Made by a program: the position numbers and the translations under genes. The notes beneath the pieces were generated by a model. The model was not told the origin of the DNA. It was given only the letters and a program-made list of their open reading frames with translations, and did not search any database. Shown one piece after another: positions 1-6,681 of a stretch of 7,282 bases of DNA. Source of the DNA: UBA3495 sp964629875 (lineage in GTDB: Bacteria > Chloroflexota > Dehalococcoidia > Lucifugimonadales > UBA3495); contig CAZVRK010000044.1 of the NCBI GenBank assembly GCA_964629875.1, positions 1 to 7,282 of the forward strand, read 5' to 3'. The number at the start of each line of letters is the position of its first letter. Within the stretch, counting starts at the first letter, position 1.

Positions 1-1007
1 AGTTTTTGACCAGTCGGAGGGGCAGGTCCGACGGTTGTCGGCAATAATATTACCGCATTATTTGCCAATATATGAGACATACGGCTTAATATCTGAGCTT
101 TCACCTTTTCCGCCGAGAGGATTTCCTCATCAGAGATATGTTTCGCTAGTATGTAACGTTCAGTTACTTCGAAGCTAAACCTTGGGTTGACCTCATCTAT
201 CCAATTCTTGACAGTCTCCCAAGCCTCTCTACTTTGTAATATTCCCTGCTGGTCTCTCCACTCTGCCAGAGTCGTTTCAGAAAGTCGTACGATCGATTCT
301 CCGCCAATAAGCTTACATATCCTTCGAACACACGGTTGCAAGGCTTCATATGTAGACCGATCAAGGAGTTCAAAAGCGTCTTCTGCTATTATGACCTTTT
401 TTGGTAAAGCTTTGGAAATCTCACTTTGTAGTATCACAGCACCAACTTTTGCAAAGGTCTCCGGATCTCGGGCGAACCAACCGACCGTATCATAGCTGCT
501 AGACTGTGGTAGGACACCGCTTAAAGGAATTCGACCATGTGTTGGCCTGAGTCCGTATAACCCACAGAAACTTGCAGGAACTCGAACTGACCCACCTGTG
601 TCGGACCCTAGTGCAAAATCGACCAATTCACCCGCAACAGCTGAAGCAGAACCACTCGATGACCCTCCTGGAACCCTGCCAACTGCGTTGGAATTGACGG
701 GCGTACCGTAATGAGCATTTTCGCCAAATATACCCCGAGTAATCTCATCGGTAAGAGTTTTTCCAACCATGGCTGCTCCGGCGTCAACCAACATTTGTAC
801 AGCCCAAGCGGTTTGTTCAGCAGGAGTCTGAGTAGCTTTCCAATCTGGATTTCCACCACCAGTAACAAATCCTTTAACATCAAAAATATCCTTGGCGGCA
901 AAAGTCATTTCAGATAGGGGACCACCTGAGTGCCCTTCTAAGTACGCATCTGTATCTTTACAAAACGCGTTCAAACGGTCAGTTTGAGAGATATGAGTAT
1001 TAAGCAA
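1..1007 (-). CDS. AMI1-type amidase, partial (C-terminus beyond left edge)
   Basis: Amidase-signature family hydrolase, cleaving an amide to acid plus ammonia. The frame is open from a stop at 1028-1026 to the window edge; about 335 residues are visible. From the start chosen here, the Lys-cisSer-Ser triad is K39 (in FAAKDIFDVKG), S116 (PGGSSSGSA) and S140 (DTGGSVRVPAS). The spacings of 77 and 24 residues equal those I recall for plant AMI1 (K36, S113, S137). Other blocks match AMI1 from memory: GNPDW, GENAHYGTP, SYDTVGWFARD. There is no ATG before residue 34, and starting there would cut into the core just ahead of K39. A TTG at 1007-1005, four bases after AAGGTGA (1018-1012), gives an N-terminus of AMI1-like length, so I chose it; TTG at 974 is a second option. 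There is no signal peptide, so it is probably cytoplasmic. AMI1 takes indole-3-acetamide; the substrate here is unknown. Roughly 70-90 residues are missing if it has AMI1 length. Confidence 0.88.
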   Translation of the reverse strand, partial: MLNTHISQTDRLNAFCKDTDAYLEGHSGGPLSEMTFAAKDIFDVKGFVTGGGNPDWKATQTPAEQTAWAVQMLVDAGAAMVGKTLTDEITRGIFGENAHYGTPVNSNAVGRVPGGSSSGSASAVAGELVDFALGSDTGGSVRVPASFCGLYGLRPTHGRIPLSGVLPQSSSYDTVGWFARDPETFAKVGAVILQSEISKALPKKVIIAEDAFELLDRSTYEALQPCVRRICKLIGGESIVRLSETTLAEWRDQQGILQSREAWETVKNWIDEVNPRFSFEVTERYILAKHISDEEILSAEKVKAQILSRMSHILANNAVILLPTTVGPAPPTGQK

Positions 1008-1176
1008 AACGTCACCTTCAGCTAGTTAAATATTAATGTTAGCTACCCTGCAACAAACTTGTCGTGGAATACTATATTACAAATATGCATATAGTCACAT
1101 CAGATGTTAACTATTGCAATATCAGATAATTGGCCTCAAAATGGGCCCCATCAAAAATCGACGAAAGGCGGGTCCA
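1008..1176. other. Divergent intergenic region, amidase / phnA-like gene
   Basis: This 169-base gap separates two genes transcribed away from each other, so promoters for both should lie here. It is AT-rich and holds a perfect 10-base palindrome ATATGCATAT at 1083-1092 and a TATATT at 1073-1078. Neither strand shows a convincing -35/-10 pair with normal spacing. A TTG-initiated extension of the phnA frame runs back to 1114 but has no ribosome binding site and lies outside the conserved fold. I see no RNA gene or terminator. Confidence 0.5.
1164..1168 (+). promoter_or_regulatory. Ribosome binding site deciding the phnA-like start
   Basis: AAAGG lies eight bases before the ATG at 1177. Neither the in-frame TTG at 1114 nor the ATG at 1141 has a purine-rich site at a usable distance. 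The start at 1177 also puts the first conserved strand (PIIVICIDG) close to the N-terminus, as in the family. Confidence 0.55.
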
Positions 1177-2292
1177 ATGGAAAACTATAGTCCTATAATT
1201 GTGATTTGTATTGACGGTTTTGATCCCGAATATTTTGAGTCTATCGACACACCAAATATGGACAGGTTGATTAGCGGAGGTTTCTATACTGTAGGCAAGT
1301 CAATGTGGCCTTCCGTAACTAATGTAAATAATGTATCTATCCTAACCGGTAAATATCCAGTCAACCACGGTATTTGTTCGAATTACAGATATATTCAAGA
1401 GACGGACGAAGAGGTTTACATGGAATCCGATGAATATATCCTGTCTCCTACCATATTCACGATGTGCAAAAACAAGGGGATCGGCACGCTTATGTCGACC
1501 TCCAAGTCAAAGCTCCAAACACTTCTCGGGAGAGATGCGACGACTGTAATCTGTTCTGAGACCCCGGACCAATGGTTGATTGACGAAATAGGAGACCCTC
1601 CACCTATATATTCAGTGGAAGTCAATGGCTGGACCCTTAAAGCAGGAGAATTAGCCATCGAAAAAAATAGGCCTCAATTTGCCTATATTACAACGACAGA
1701 TTATGCGCACCATAAGTTTTCTCCACAAGAATCCGAGGGGAAGCGGCATATACAAATGCTCGATTCAAATATTGGAGATATATTAGATAGATTTCCCAAC
1801 GCGACAATTATGGTCAGCGGCGATCACGGAATGTCTAGGAAAACTAATCTGATAGACCTAGGTCAAATTCTAACTGAGAATGGGATGGAGAACCTGGCTG
1901 TTCCTATCATTAAAGATAAATACGTAGTGCATCATGCCAATCTAGGTGGAGCGTATTTCATATATATTGACGAATCATTAGTAAACAAATCAATCGATTT
2001 GTTGAACAGGACCGAAGGAGTAGATCTAGCAATGTCTGCAGCGGATGCAGTGGAAAGATATCAACTACGACTGGAAAGAATTGGTCAGGTTGTAGTAACC
2101 GCAGATAAAGATACGGTTTTCGGAGATTCGACATTGGTAGAAATACCGGACGACCTCAGGTCCCACGGTTCTGAACACGAACAACGAGTACCCATCATTG
2201 GATACAACGTAAAGAATACATCCCACGAATTTACGGAGAATCGACATATGGGCACTTACGTTATCGATCAACTTGGATTAGGAAACGGATAA
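1177..2292 (+). CDS. phnA: Phosphonoacetate hydrolase (alkaline phosphatase superfamily)
   Basis: Zinc-dependent hydrolase of the alkaline phosphatase superfamily, predicted to split phosphonoacetate into acetate and phosphate in the cytoplasm. Counting from the ATG at 1177 (371 residues), the expected metal ligands and nucleophile are all visible: D13 (VICIDG), nucleophile T48 (SVTNVNN), D175 and H179 (TTDYAHH), D216 and H217 (SGDHGM), and H330 (RSHGSEHEQRVP). A Lys-x-Lys pair, K110 and K112 (SKSKL), matches the substrate carboxylate-binding lysines I recall from the Sinorhizobium enzyme. Family blocks SILTGK, HGICSNY, KYVVHH and RIGQVVV are also present. Keeping both the metal site and the carboxylate site favours true phosphonoacetate hydrolase over a generic phosphodiesterase. 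There is no signal peptide. The usual upstream partners for aminoethylphosphonate (phnW, phnY) and a phosphonate transporter are absent here, so a free or imported phosphonoacetate-like substrate is implied. It converges on the enolase-like gene. Confidence 0.87.
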   Translation: MENYSPIIVICIDGFDPEYFESIDTPNMDRLISGGFYTVGKSMWPSVTNVNNVSILTGKYPVNHGICSNYRYIQETDEEVYMESDEYILSPTIFTMCKNKGIGTLMSTSKSKLQTLLGRDATTVICSETPDQWLIDEIGDPPPIYSVEVNGWTLKAGELAIEKNRPQFAYITTTDYAHHKFSPQESEGKRHIQMLDSNIGDILDRFPNATIMVSGDHGMSRKTNLIDLGQILTENGMENLAVPIIKDKYVVHHANLGGAYFIYIDESLVNKSIDLLNRTEGVDLAMSAADAVERYQLRLERIGQVVVTADKDTVFGDSTLVEIPDDLRSHGSEHEQRVPIIGYNVKNTSHEFTENRHMGTYVIDQLGLGNG

Positions 2293-2339
2293 GCCTTTTT
2301 TGCATTGGTAGCAACAACTGTCTTTTCCTATATGAGTCA
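2293..2339. other. Convergent gap between phnA-like and enolase-like genes
   Basis: These 47 bases separate two converging stop codons. There is a six-T run at 2296-2301 just after the phnA-like stop, but no GC-rich stem precedes it, and I find no hairpin with a T-run on the minus strand. Termination here, if it occurs, is not through a recognisable intrinsic terminator. Confidence 0.4.
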
Positions 2340-3458
2340 TCAAGCTCCCAAACTGTCTATCTTGTGAGACTTAATCCAATCCCAATCGATAGAATAGCCC
2401 AGTCCCGGAGACGTTGGGGCTTCAATACAACAATTATCATTCAGGCTAATATCATCTATTAGCCCGAATTGCTGGGCTTCTTGTGGCATCCAGTACTCAT
2501 AATAGTCACAATTGGATACTGACAAAGTAACATGCAAATTAGCAGCATTGAGCAGGGGGTTGCCAGCCTGCCCTATCTCACAATTAAGGCCAAATCCTTC
2601 AGCCATAGAACATAATTTCTTAAGTCCAGTTATCCCCAGCTTTTGGGATGTCCCTCTCACTATCCTAGCTGACTGTTGGCGAATCATATTAGCTGAATTA
2701 TAGAATTGTTGCGGATTTTGATCGCTCATACATAGAGGAACCATAAGCCTACTATCGAGTTCTTTAATGGAATCTAATTCATGATGTGGAACAGGGTCTT
2801 CATACCAGTAAAATTGATTAGCATCCAGCGCCTTCCCTATGTCTAATGCTTTTCTGAATCTATACCCACAGTTAGGGTCCAACATAAGTTTCATGCTATC
2901 CCCTACAAAATTTCTGATCAACGTTACAGCTTCAATCACATTTTTAGTTGACATAGTACCTGGATGAATCTTGTACGCGCTGAACCCGTACGCTAATAAT
3001 TCTTTAGCTTCCTGAAGATAACCCTCTGGCGTATCATGTCTAGGAGGATAAGTAGCATAGACCGGAGTCTCTTCCTGGTAAGACCCAAGTAGTTTGTATA
3101 TTGGAAGGCCCGCCATCTTCCCAGATATATCCCATAAAGCTACATCCACTGGAGCCCAGGCGTTAGGTGTTACGCCTTTACGTGAAGCCAATATACCCAG
3201 CCGGTTCCATAGCCATTCCCTGTCAGCAGGATCCCGGCCTATTAACTCTGGTTTTATCACATCTAGTATCGAACGAAATAAGCCGCGTCCACCCTGCCGG
3301 AAATTACCGATAAAACAATTCCCTTCCACACCTTCGTCCGTAAGAATCCGCAGCAATCCTTGTTCAGTAGTACCCGAGAATCGACCTAAGTCAGAATCCA
3401 GTCCGGTATCAGGAATAGTCCTCTCCACCACTTCTATAATAATATTAGTAACTTTCAT
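2340..3458 (-). CDS. Enolase-superfamily (mandelate racemase/muconate lactonizing type) enzyme
   Basis: This is a 372-residue enolase-superfamily protein: an N-terminal capping domain (about 1-125), then a TIM-barrel-type domain. Such enzymes abstract a proton alpha to a carboxylate using Mg2+ and catalyse sugar-acid dehydration, racemisation or cycloisomerisation. The Mg2+ ligands are D194 (LMLDPN), E220 (WYEDP) and D246 (MSDQN). Their 26-residue spacings are the same as in mandelate racemase (D195, E221, E247). The second-strand base motif, normally KxK, is K163-x-H165 (YKIHP). The His-Asp dyad is absent: the usual Asp position reads RG (268-269) and the usual His region reads EIGQAGN (294-300). 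ATG 3458 is preferred because GGTGAGT (3472-3466) sits seven bases upstream; the in-frame GTG at 3467 overlaps that site. Family membership is firm, but the reaction and substrate are not. A sugar-acid dehydratase or a racemase/epimerase are the main options. Confidence 0.85.
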   Translation of the reverse strand: MKVTNIIIEVVERTIPDTGLDSDLGRFSGTTEQGLLRILTDEGVEGNCFIGNFRQGGRGLFRSILDVIKPELIGRDPADREWLWNRLGILASRKGVTPNAWAPVDVALWDISGKMAGLPIYKLLGSYQEETPVYATYPPRHDTPEGYLQEAKELLAYGFSAYKIHPGTMSTKNVIEAVTLIRNFVGDSMKLMLDPNCGYRFRKALDIGKALDANQFYWYEDPVPHHELDSIKELDSRLMVPLCMSDQNPQQFYNSANMIRQQSARIVRGTSQKLGITGLKKLCSMAEGFGLNCEIGQAGNPLLNAANLHVTLSVSNCDYYEYWMPQEAQQFGLIDDISLNDNCCIEAPTSPGLGYSIDWDWIKSHKIDSLGA

Positions 3459-3465
3459 TTTGAAC

Positions 3466-3472
3466 ACTCACC
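3466..3472 (-). promoter_or_regulatory. Ribosome binding site of the enolase-like gene
   Basis: Read on the minus strand this is GGTGAGT, seven bases before ATG 3458. It overlaps the alternative in-frame GTG at 3467-3465, which therefore cannot use it; this decides the start. Confidence 0.5.
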
Positions 3473-3683
3473 GGACATAAATTTTGACCCGCAACTTAAT
3501 AATGTGTTACAGCGAGACCATGTCATAAAATTCCTTCAAGGCTAAAACAAAGGCTTTTCATAAAAACATGCACCACAACGCTGAATCACCCATACCTCTC
3601 TTATAGAGATAGAATTGATGACACGACAGACTACCAGTGATTATCATATACGCACAGTAATACATCAATCTGATATAAATTAC

Positions 3684-3690
3684 GGGAGGA
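3684..3690 (+). promoter_or_regulatory. Strong ribosome binding site deciding the lyase start
   Basis: GGGAGGA ends five bases before ATG 3696. The open frame continues upstream for 27 codons, but the ATG at 3618 has no comparable site, and the family normally starts just before the RERFR block, as it does from 3696. Confidence 0.75.
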
Positions 3691-3695
3691 ACCAT

Positions 3696-4556
3696 ATGTC
3701 CAAAGCACGCGAACGTTTCCGAAGTGTTTTATCAAGAGATACATGCACAGTGGCCGCCAATATATTTGACCCATTATCAGCACGAATTGCAGAAATGTTG
3801 GATTATGAAGTTTGTTTCTTATCTGGGTCAGTGGGGAAGGCAGCAAATCTCGGCGTACCGGATTTGGTTATGTACAACATGTCCGACGCGGTAGATTACT
3901 GCCGTAGAATAACTCGCATGGCAGATGTCAGCCTGATGCTCGATGGAGAAGATGGATTCGGAAATGCGGTCAACACTATACGAACGGTCAGGGAATTTGA
4001 ATCTGCAGGTGTCAGCGCTATCGAAATAGAAGACAGCAAACCACCTGATAAATTTGATTGCCCTGATCCTGGTTTATATTCTAAAACAGAACAGGTTGGC
4101 AAGCTGACAGCTGCATCTTCCGCCAGAAGAGATCCAGGAACAGTGATCGTTGCGAGAACCGCAGCGTTAGCACAATGCCCCCTAGAAGAAGCGTTAGATA
4201 GAATCTCCGCGTACTCAACTACAGGAGTTGAGGCCATCAGACTGACCGGTATTAAAACTAGAGAACAGTTAATAGCTGTTCACCAAGCCACCAACTTGCC
4301 GCTTACAACTCTCAGTCCTCCTACAGAGATACTAAATGACCGACCCTTTTTAGCCGAAAACGGGTTACGCATCTTAATGTTGGGGAACCCAGCGTTTTCC
4401 GTAGCTGTTAAAGGAATCTATGATTGCCTAAACCATCTTAAATCCGGCGGGACCTTGGAAGATCTTCCCGTCTCAGAAGCTTCACCAGAATTATTACGGG
4501 AAGTTAGCCGTATAGACGAATTGACCCAATTACAATCAGAATATCTAACCGAGTAA
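3696..4556 (+). CDS. PEP mutase/isocitrate lyase-superfamily lyase (oxaloacetate decarboxylase-like)
   Basis: This 286-residue TIM-barrel-type protein belongs to the PEP mutase/isocitrate lyase superfamily, whose members make or break C-C or P-C bonds in 2-oxo or 2-hydroxy acids with Mg2+. Recognised blocks, in order: ARERFRSVL at the N-terminus; NIFDPLSARIAEMLDYEV (23-40); SGSVGKAANLGVPDL (43-57); the Mg2+ loop LDGEDGFGNAVNTIRTV (82-98); AIEIED (108-113); and IVARTAAL (151-158). The closest group I recognise is the PA4872-type oxaloacetate decarboxylases, with similar length and the same lack of the isocitrate lyase KKCGH catalytic loop. Three differences stand out: the usual D-x-D of the metal loop is D83-G-E85; the residue after R154-T155 is Ala instead of Asp or Asn; and the NGH motif of PA4872 reads GNP (230-232), losing the His. 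Oxaloacetate decarboxylase is thus a subfamily label, not a confident activity. The NHL gene follows 31 bases downstream. Confidence 0.82.
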   Translation: MSKARERFRSVLSRDTCTVAANIFDPLSARIAEMLDYEVCFLSGSVGKAANLGVPDLVMYNMSDAVDYCRRITRMADVSLMLDGEDGFGNAVNTIRTVREFESAGVSAIEIEDSKPPDKFDCPDPGLYSKTEQVGKLTAASSARRDPGTVIVARTAALAQCPLEEALDRISAYSTTGVEAIRLTGIKTREQLIAVHQATNLPLTTLSPPTEILNDRPFLAENGLRILMLGNPAFSVAVKGIYDCLNHLKSGGTLEDLPVSEASPELLREVSRIDELTQLQSEYLTE

Positions 4557-4587
4557 TTACTTATCAAATCAAATTACGAAGGGGAAA

Positions 4588-5628
4588 ATGTATATGCACA
4601 TAGATAAGGGAATTATTCAAACTGTTGTTGGCACAGGTATCGAAGGTTATGAAGGAGATGGGGGATCAGCAATGGATGCCTTGATCGGAGAAGCTTATGG
4701 ATGTGCTTTTGATACAGACAATAATTTATATATATGCGATGGTCGGAACCATACCATCAGGCGTATAGAAAGAGAAACATGGGTAATTACGACAGTAGCT
4801 GGAACAGGCGTATCTGGATACTCTGGTGATGGAGGGCCTGCTACTCTGTCTACTATGGACAATTTGTATTCACTAGCAGTAGATACAAATGGGGATATAT
4901 ATATAGTCGATAGATATAACGCAGCTATAAGAAAAGTAGACCACAGTTCTGGAATTATAACCACTGTCGCAGGCACTGGAGTTTCAGGATATAGCGGCGA
5001 TGGAGGACCCGGAACACAAGCACAGATGAAAGAACCAAATGACTGCTTTTTAGACGGAAATGGAGGTCTGTTGATCGCAGACATACAAGACCAGAGAATC
5101 AGAAGGTTAGATCTTAAGACTGGAATTATAAGCACTTTTGCAGGAAACGGAGAAAAACTAAGAAACGGGGATGGAGGGCCAGCGGCAGAAGCTTCTATTA
5201 TGGGGCCACGTGCCGTTTGTATGGATAACCAAGGTAACACGTATATCGCTGAACGTGAAGGGAATGGAGTAAGAAAAGTCGATCCTAATGGAATCATTTC
5301 GACATTCGCCGGCACCGGTGAACCAGGTTACACAGGAGACAATGACCTAGCTATACGAGCTACTTGGGGAGCTCCCAAAGCTCTTCGATGTGACCATAAC
5401 AATAATGTGATAGTAGTCGACACAGAGAACAACGCCGTCAGGCGAATTTCCTCTGACACGACCATTGTCACAACTATAGCAGGAGGACATCGAGGCGGAG
5501 ATGGCGACGGAGGATATGCTGTTGACGCTGGTCTAGAGAGACCACATGGATGTGGCATAGACAATGACGGAAATTTGTACATCGCTGACGGTATGAATCA
5601 CCGGGTCCGCGTTGTCAGGATGAACTAA
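4588..5628 (+). CDS. Six-repeat NHL beta-propeller protein
   Basis: This 346-residue protein is almost entirely NHL repeats of the (T)VAGTGxxGYSGDGGPAT type. Repeats begin at about residues 12, 68, 125, 182, 238 and 295, a period of 56-57, which gives a six-bladed beta-propeller. Each unit ends in an NLYIADxxNHRIRKV-like strand; repeat 6 (NLYIADGMNHRVRVVRMN) closes the ring with the N-terminal strand. There is no signal peptide, membrane segment or extra catalytic domain, so it is probably cytoplasmic, whereas many proteins with this repeat type are exported. AAGGGG lies three bases before ATG 4588 and nine before ATG 4594 (residue 3), so either start is possible. It follows the lyase by 31 bases with no terminator between, suggesting one transcript. 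NHL propellers serve as binding scaffolds or, less often, as hydrolases and lyases. No catalytic residues can be assigned, and the ligand is unknown. Confidence 0.87.
   Translation: MYMHIDKGIIQTVVGTGIEGYEGDGGSAMDALIGEAYGCAFDTDNNLYICDGRNHTIRRIERETWVITTVAGTGVSGYSGDGGPATLSTMDNLYSLAVDTNGDIYIVDRYNAAIRKVDHSSGIITTVAGTGVSGYSGDGGPGTQAQMKEPNDCFLDGNGGLLIADIQDQRIRRLDLKTGIISTFAGNGEKLRNGDGGPAAEASIMGPRAVCMDNQGNTYIAEREGNGVRKVDPNGIISTFAGTGEPGYTGDNDLAIRATWGAPKALRCDHNNNVIVVDTENNAVRRISSDTTIVTTIAGGHRGGDGDGGYAVDAGLERPHGCGIDNDGNLYIADGMNHRVRVVRMN
4789..5010 (+). repeat. Identical 17-residue motif in NHL repeats 2 and 3, recoded at DNA level
   Basis: Residues 68-84 and 125-141 of the NHL protein are both TTVAGTGVSGYSGDGGP. 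The underlying DNA (4789-4839 and 4960-5010) differs in 14 of 17 codons, all synonymous. The blades are therefore an old duplication held by selection on the protein, not a recent DNA repeat. Confidence 0.85.
5625..5628. other. Interlocked convergent stop codons
   Basis: The four bases CTAA supply TAA to the plus-strand NHL gene (5626-5628) and TAG to the minus-strand lactonase gene (5627-5625). There is no room for a terminator between the two genes. Confidence 0.9.
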
Positions 5629-6674
5629 AAGGATATTGCCAATACTTCCATGGGCCGTTTCCCAATTTCGTATGTATCCAGAACAGATAAAGATCCTGTA
5701 TCCTGGTTTACTCTATAAGCAGCAATCCGATTCGAAGCTGATCCAGCAGCAAAGAGGAAATTTCCGGTGGTGTTTAGACTAAAAGCGCTGGGCACAGACT
5801 CAGTCTCCGCTTGACCAACAGACGACAACCATCCAGACGAATCTACAGTGAAACCACAGATACTGTTATGCCCTCGGTTAGGTACATAAAGCAGGTTTCC
5901 TGAAACATTCATCTGGATTTGAGAACACGTATTTCTTCCATCATATCCATCTGGAACTGTGCTTATAATTTGCATAGGGGACAAAGTTCCCGAAACTGCA
6001 TCTAAGGTGTAGCTCGATACACTACATCCTTGCTCATTGGAAAAATATACAATATCCAAGCTCGGATGATAACAGTAGTGTCGTGGACCTAAAAACCCAT
6101 CCATCTCCAACTTCAAAGGAGTATTTGGACTTAATAACCCATTCTCTTGATCAAACTTGAATTGATAAATAACATTAGGCCCAAGATCTTGAGGTGGTGG
6201 ACCAAGTACGTTGTCCTGTATACGAGCAATATGAGGAACGAATGCATACCGATTTGAGCGATCAATATTAATGGAATGCGCTCCAATGTCAGTCTCTAAC
6301 CATTGGACTGGAGTTTCTCCAAGAGAATTGTCATCTTGAATTTGATACACGCCTACATGTCTTCCTTGATAATAAGCTGCTAACAAGAATTTGCCGCTTC
6401 GGTCTATACAGAGATAAGTCGGAGAAGCTCCAACAGAGAGTCTCCCAGCGTCTTCCAGATTGCCACTAGTAGTATCGACTTTGTAAATGCCAATTTCATT
6501 ACTATTACGTAGAGAGGCATAAATGACGTCGCCTTCTAGACTAGCTGTAAGAGCGGAGGGGCCACCTATTGCCGAAACTTCGGATAATCTGGACAACCCA
6601 CCGTCTGTGTGGTCCAAAGCCAAGGTCACAATTTTATCGTCGTCTTGTAGCGAGACATAGATATACTCTGTCAT
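5625..6674 (-). CDS. Lactonase-family seven-bladed beta-propeller (6-phosphogluconolactonase-like)
   Basis: This 349-residue protein belongs to the lactonase/3-carboxymuconate cyclase propeller family, which includes bacterial Pgl; members open sugar lactones or interconvert muconolactones. The typical length and blade strands are present (YIYVSLQ at the N-terminus, LYVPNRGHNSI late, FLFAAG near the end). Conserved residues are H133 (GAHSIN), R198 (GPRH, 196-199), E214 (SNEQG) and R267 (NRGHNSI). They occupy the positions of the catalytic His, Arg, Glu and Arg set I recall from the fungal carboxymuconate lactonizing enzyme. A loop at about 150-166 (IARIQDNVLGPPPQDLG) is longer than the short turn seen in Pgl proteins. 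There is no signal peptide, so it is probably cytoplasmic. AGGGAG (6687-6682) lies seven bases before ATG 6674. Its TAG stop interlocks with the NHL gene's TAA. Pgl proper is possible, but nearby genes favour a lactone in small-acid catabolism; the substrate is not determined. Confidence 0.83.
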   Translation of the reverse strand: MTEYIYVSLQDDDKIVTLALDHTDGGLSRLSEVSAIGGPSALTASLEGDVIYASLRNSNEIGIYKVDTTSGNLEDAGRLSVGASPTYLCIDRSGKFLLAAYYQGRHVGVYQIQDDNSLGETPVQWLETDIGAHSINIDRSNRYAFVPHIARIQDNVLGPPPQDLGPNVIYQFKFDQENGLLSPNTPLKLEMDGFLGPRHYCYHPSLDIVYFSNEQGCSVSSYTLDAVSGTLSPMQIISTVPDGYDGRNTCSQIQMNVSGNLLYVPNRGHNSICGFTVDSSGWLSSVGQAETESVPSAFSLNTTGNFLFAAGSASNRIAAYRVNQDTGSLSVLDTYEIGKRPMEVLAISF

Positions 6675-6681
6675 TTTCTTG

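Larger units (their letters stand above)
3459..3695. other. Divergent intergenic region, enolase-like / lyase genes
   Basis: This 237-base gap must hold the promoters of two divergent units. Visible items are a five-base stem TCTCT-TAT-AGAGA at 3597-3609, too short to call an operator or terminator, and AAGGCT repeated twice around 3540-3555. The lyase frame stays open upstream to TTG 3615 and ATG 3618 but without a good ribosome binding site there. I find no promoter pair that I would defend, and no structured RNA. Confidence 0.4.

Noticed and set aside
187..495. A 102-codon plus-strand open frame opposite the amidase
   Set aside because: The opposite strand encodes conserved amidase sequence throughout; the plus-strand product shows no recognisable domain.
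608..901. A 97-codon open frame on the minus strand inside the amidase
   Set aside because: It lies in another frame of the same strand as the amidase, whose catalytic blocks run uninterrupted through the region, so it is an overlapping chance frame.
1083..1092. Perfect palindrome ATATGCATAT between the divergent amidase and phnA-like genes, considered as an operator
   Set aside because: About seven 10-base palindromes are expected in this length of DNA, and this one does not extend beyond 10 bases.
2302..2312. GCATTGGTAGC here is repeated exactly at 7249-7259
   Set aside because: Several exact 11-base matches are expected by chance in a 7.3-kb window. One copy lies in a convergent gap and the other in a leader, with no shared context and no longer flanking match that would suggest attachment sites.
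2293..2339. Bidirectional terminator between the phnA-like and enolase-like genes
   Set aside because: There is a T-run at 2296-2301 but no adjacent GC-rich stem on either strand.
3568..3606. A 12-codon frame (MHHNAESPIPLL) that might be a leader peptide before the lyase
   Set aside because: It has no ribosome binding site, no attenuator-like hairpins follow it, and such short frames are expected by chance.
3597..3609. TCTCT-TAT-AGAGA hairpin as a riboswitch or terminator element
   Set aside because: It has only five base pairs around a three-base loop, no T-run, and no second helix nearby.
4695..5315. A 206-codon open frame on the minus strand opposite the NHL gene
   Set aside because: It is a shadow of the repetitive, Gly/Asp-rich NHL coding sequence. 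The product is a Pro/Ser-rich string with no recognisable domain, while the plus strand encodes clear NHL blades.
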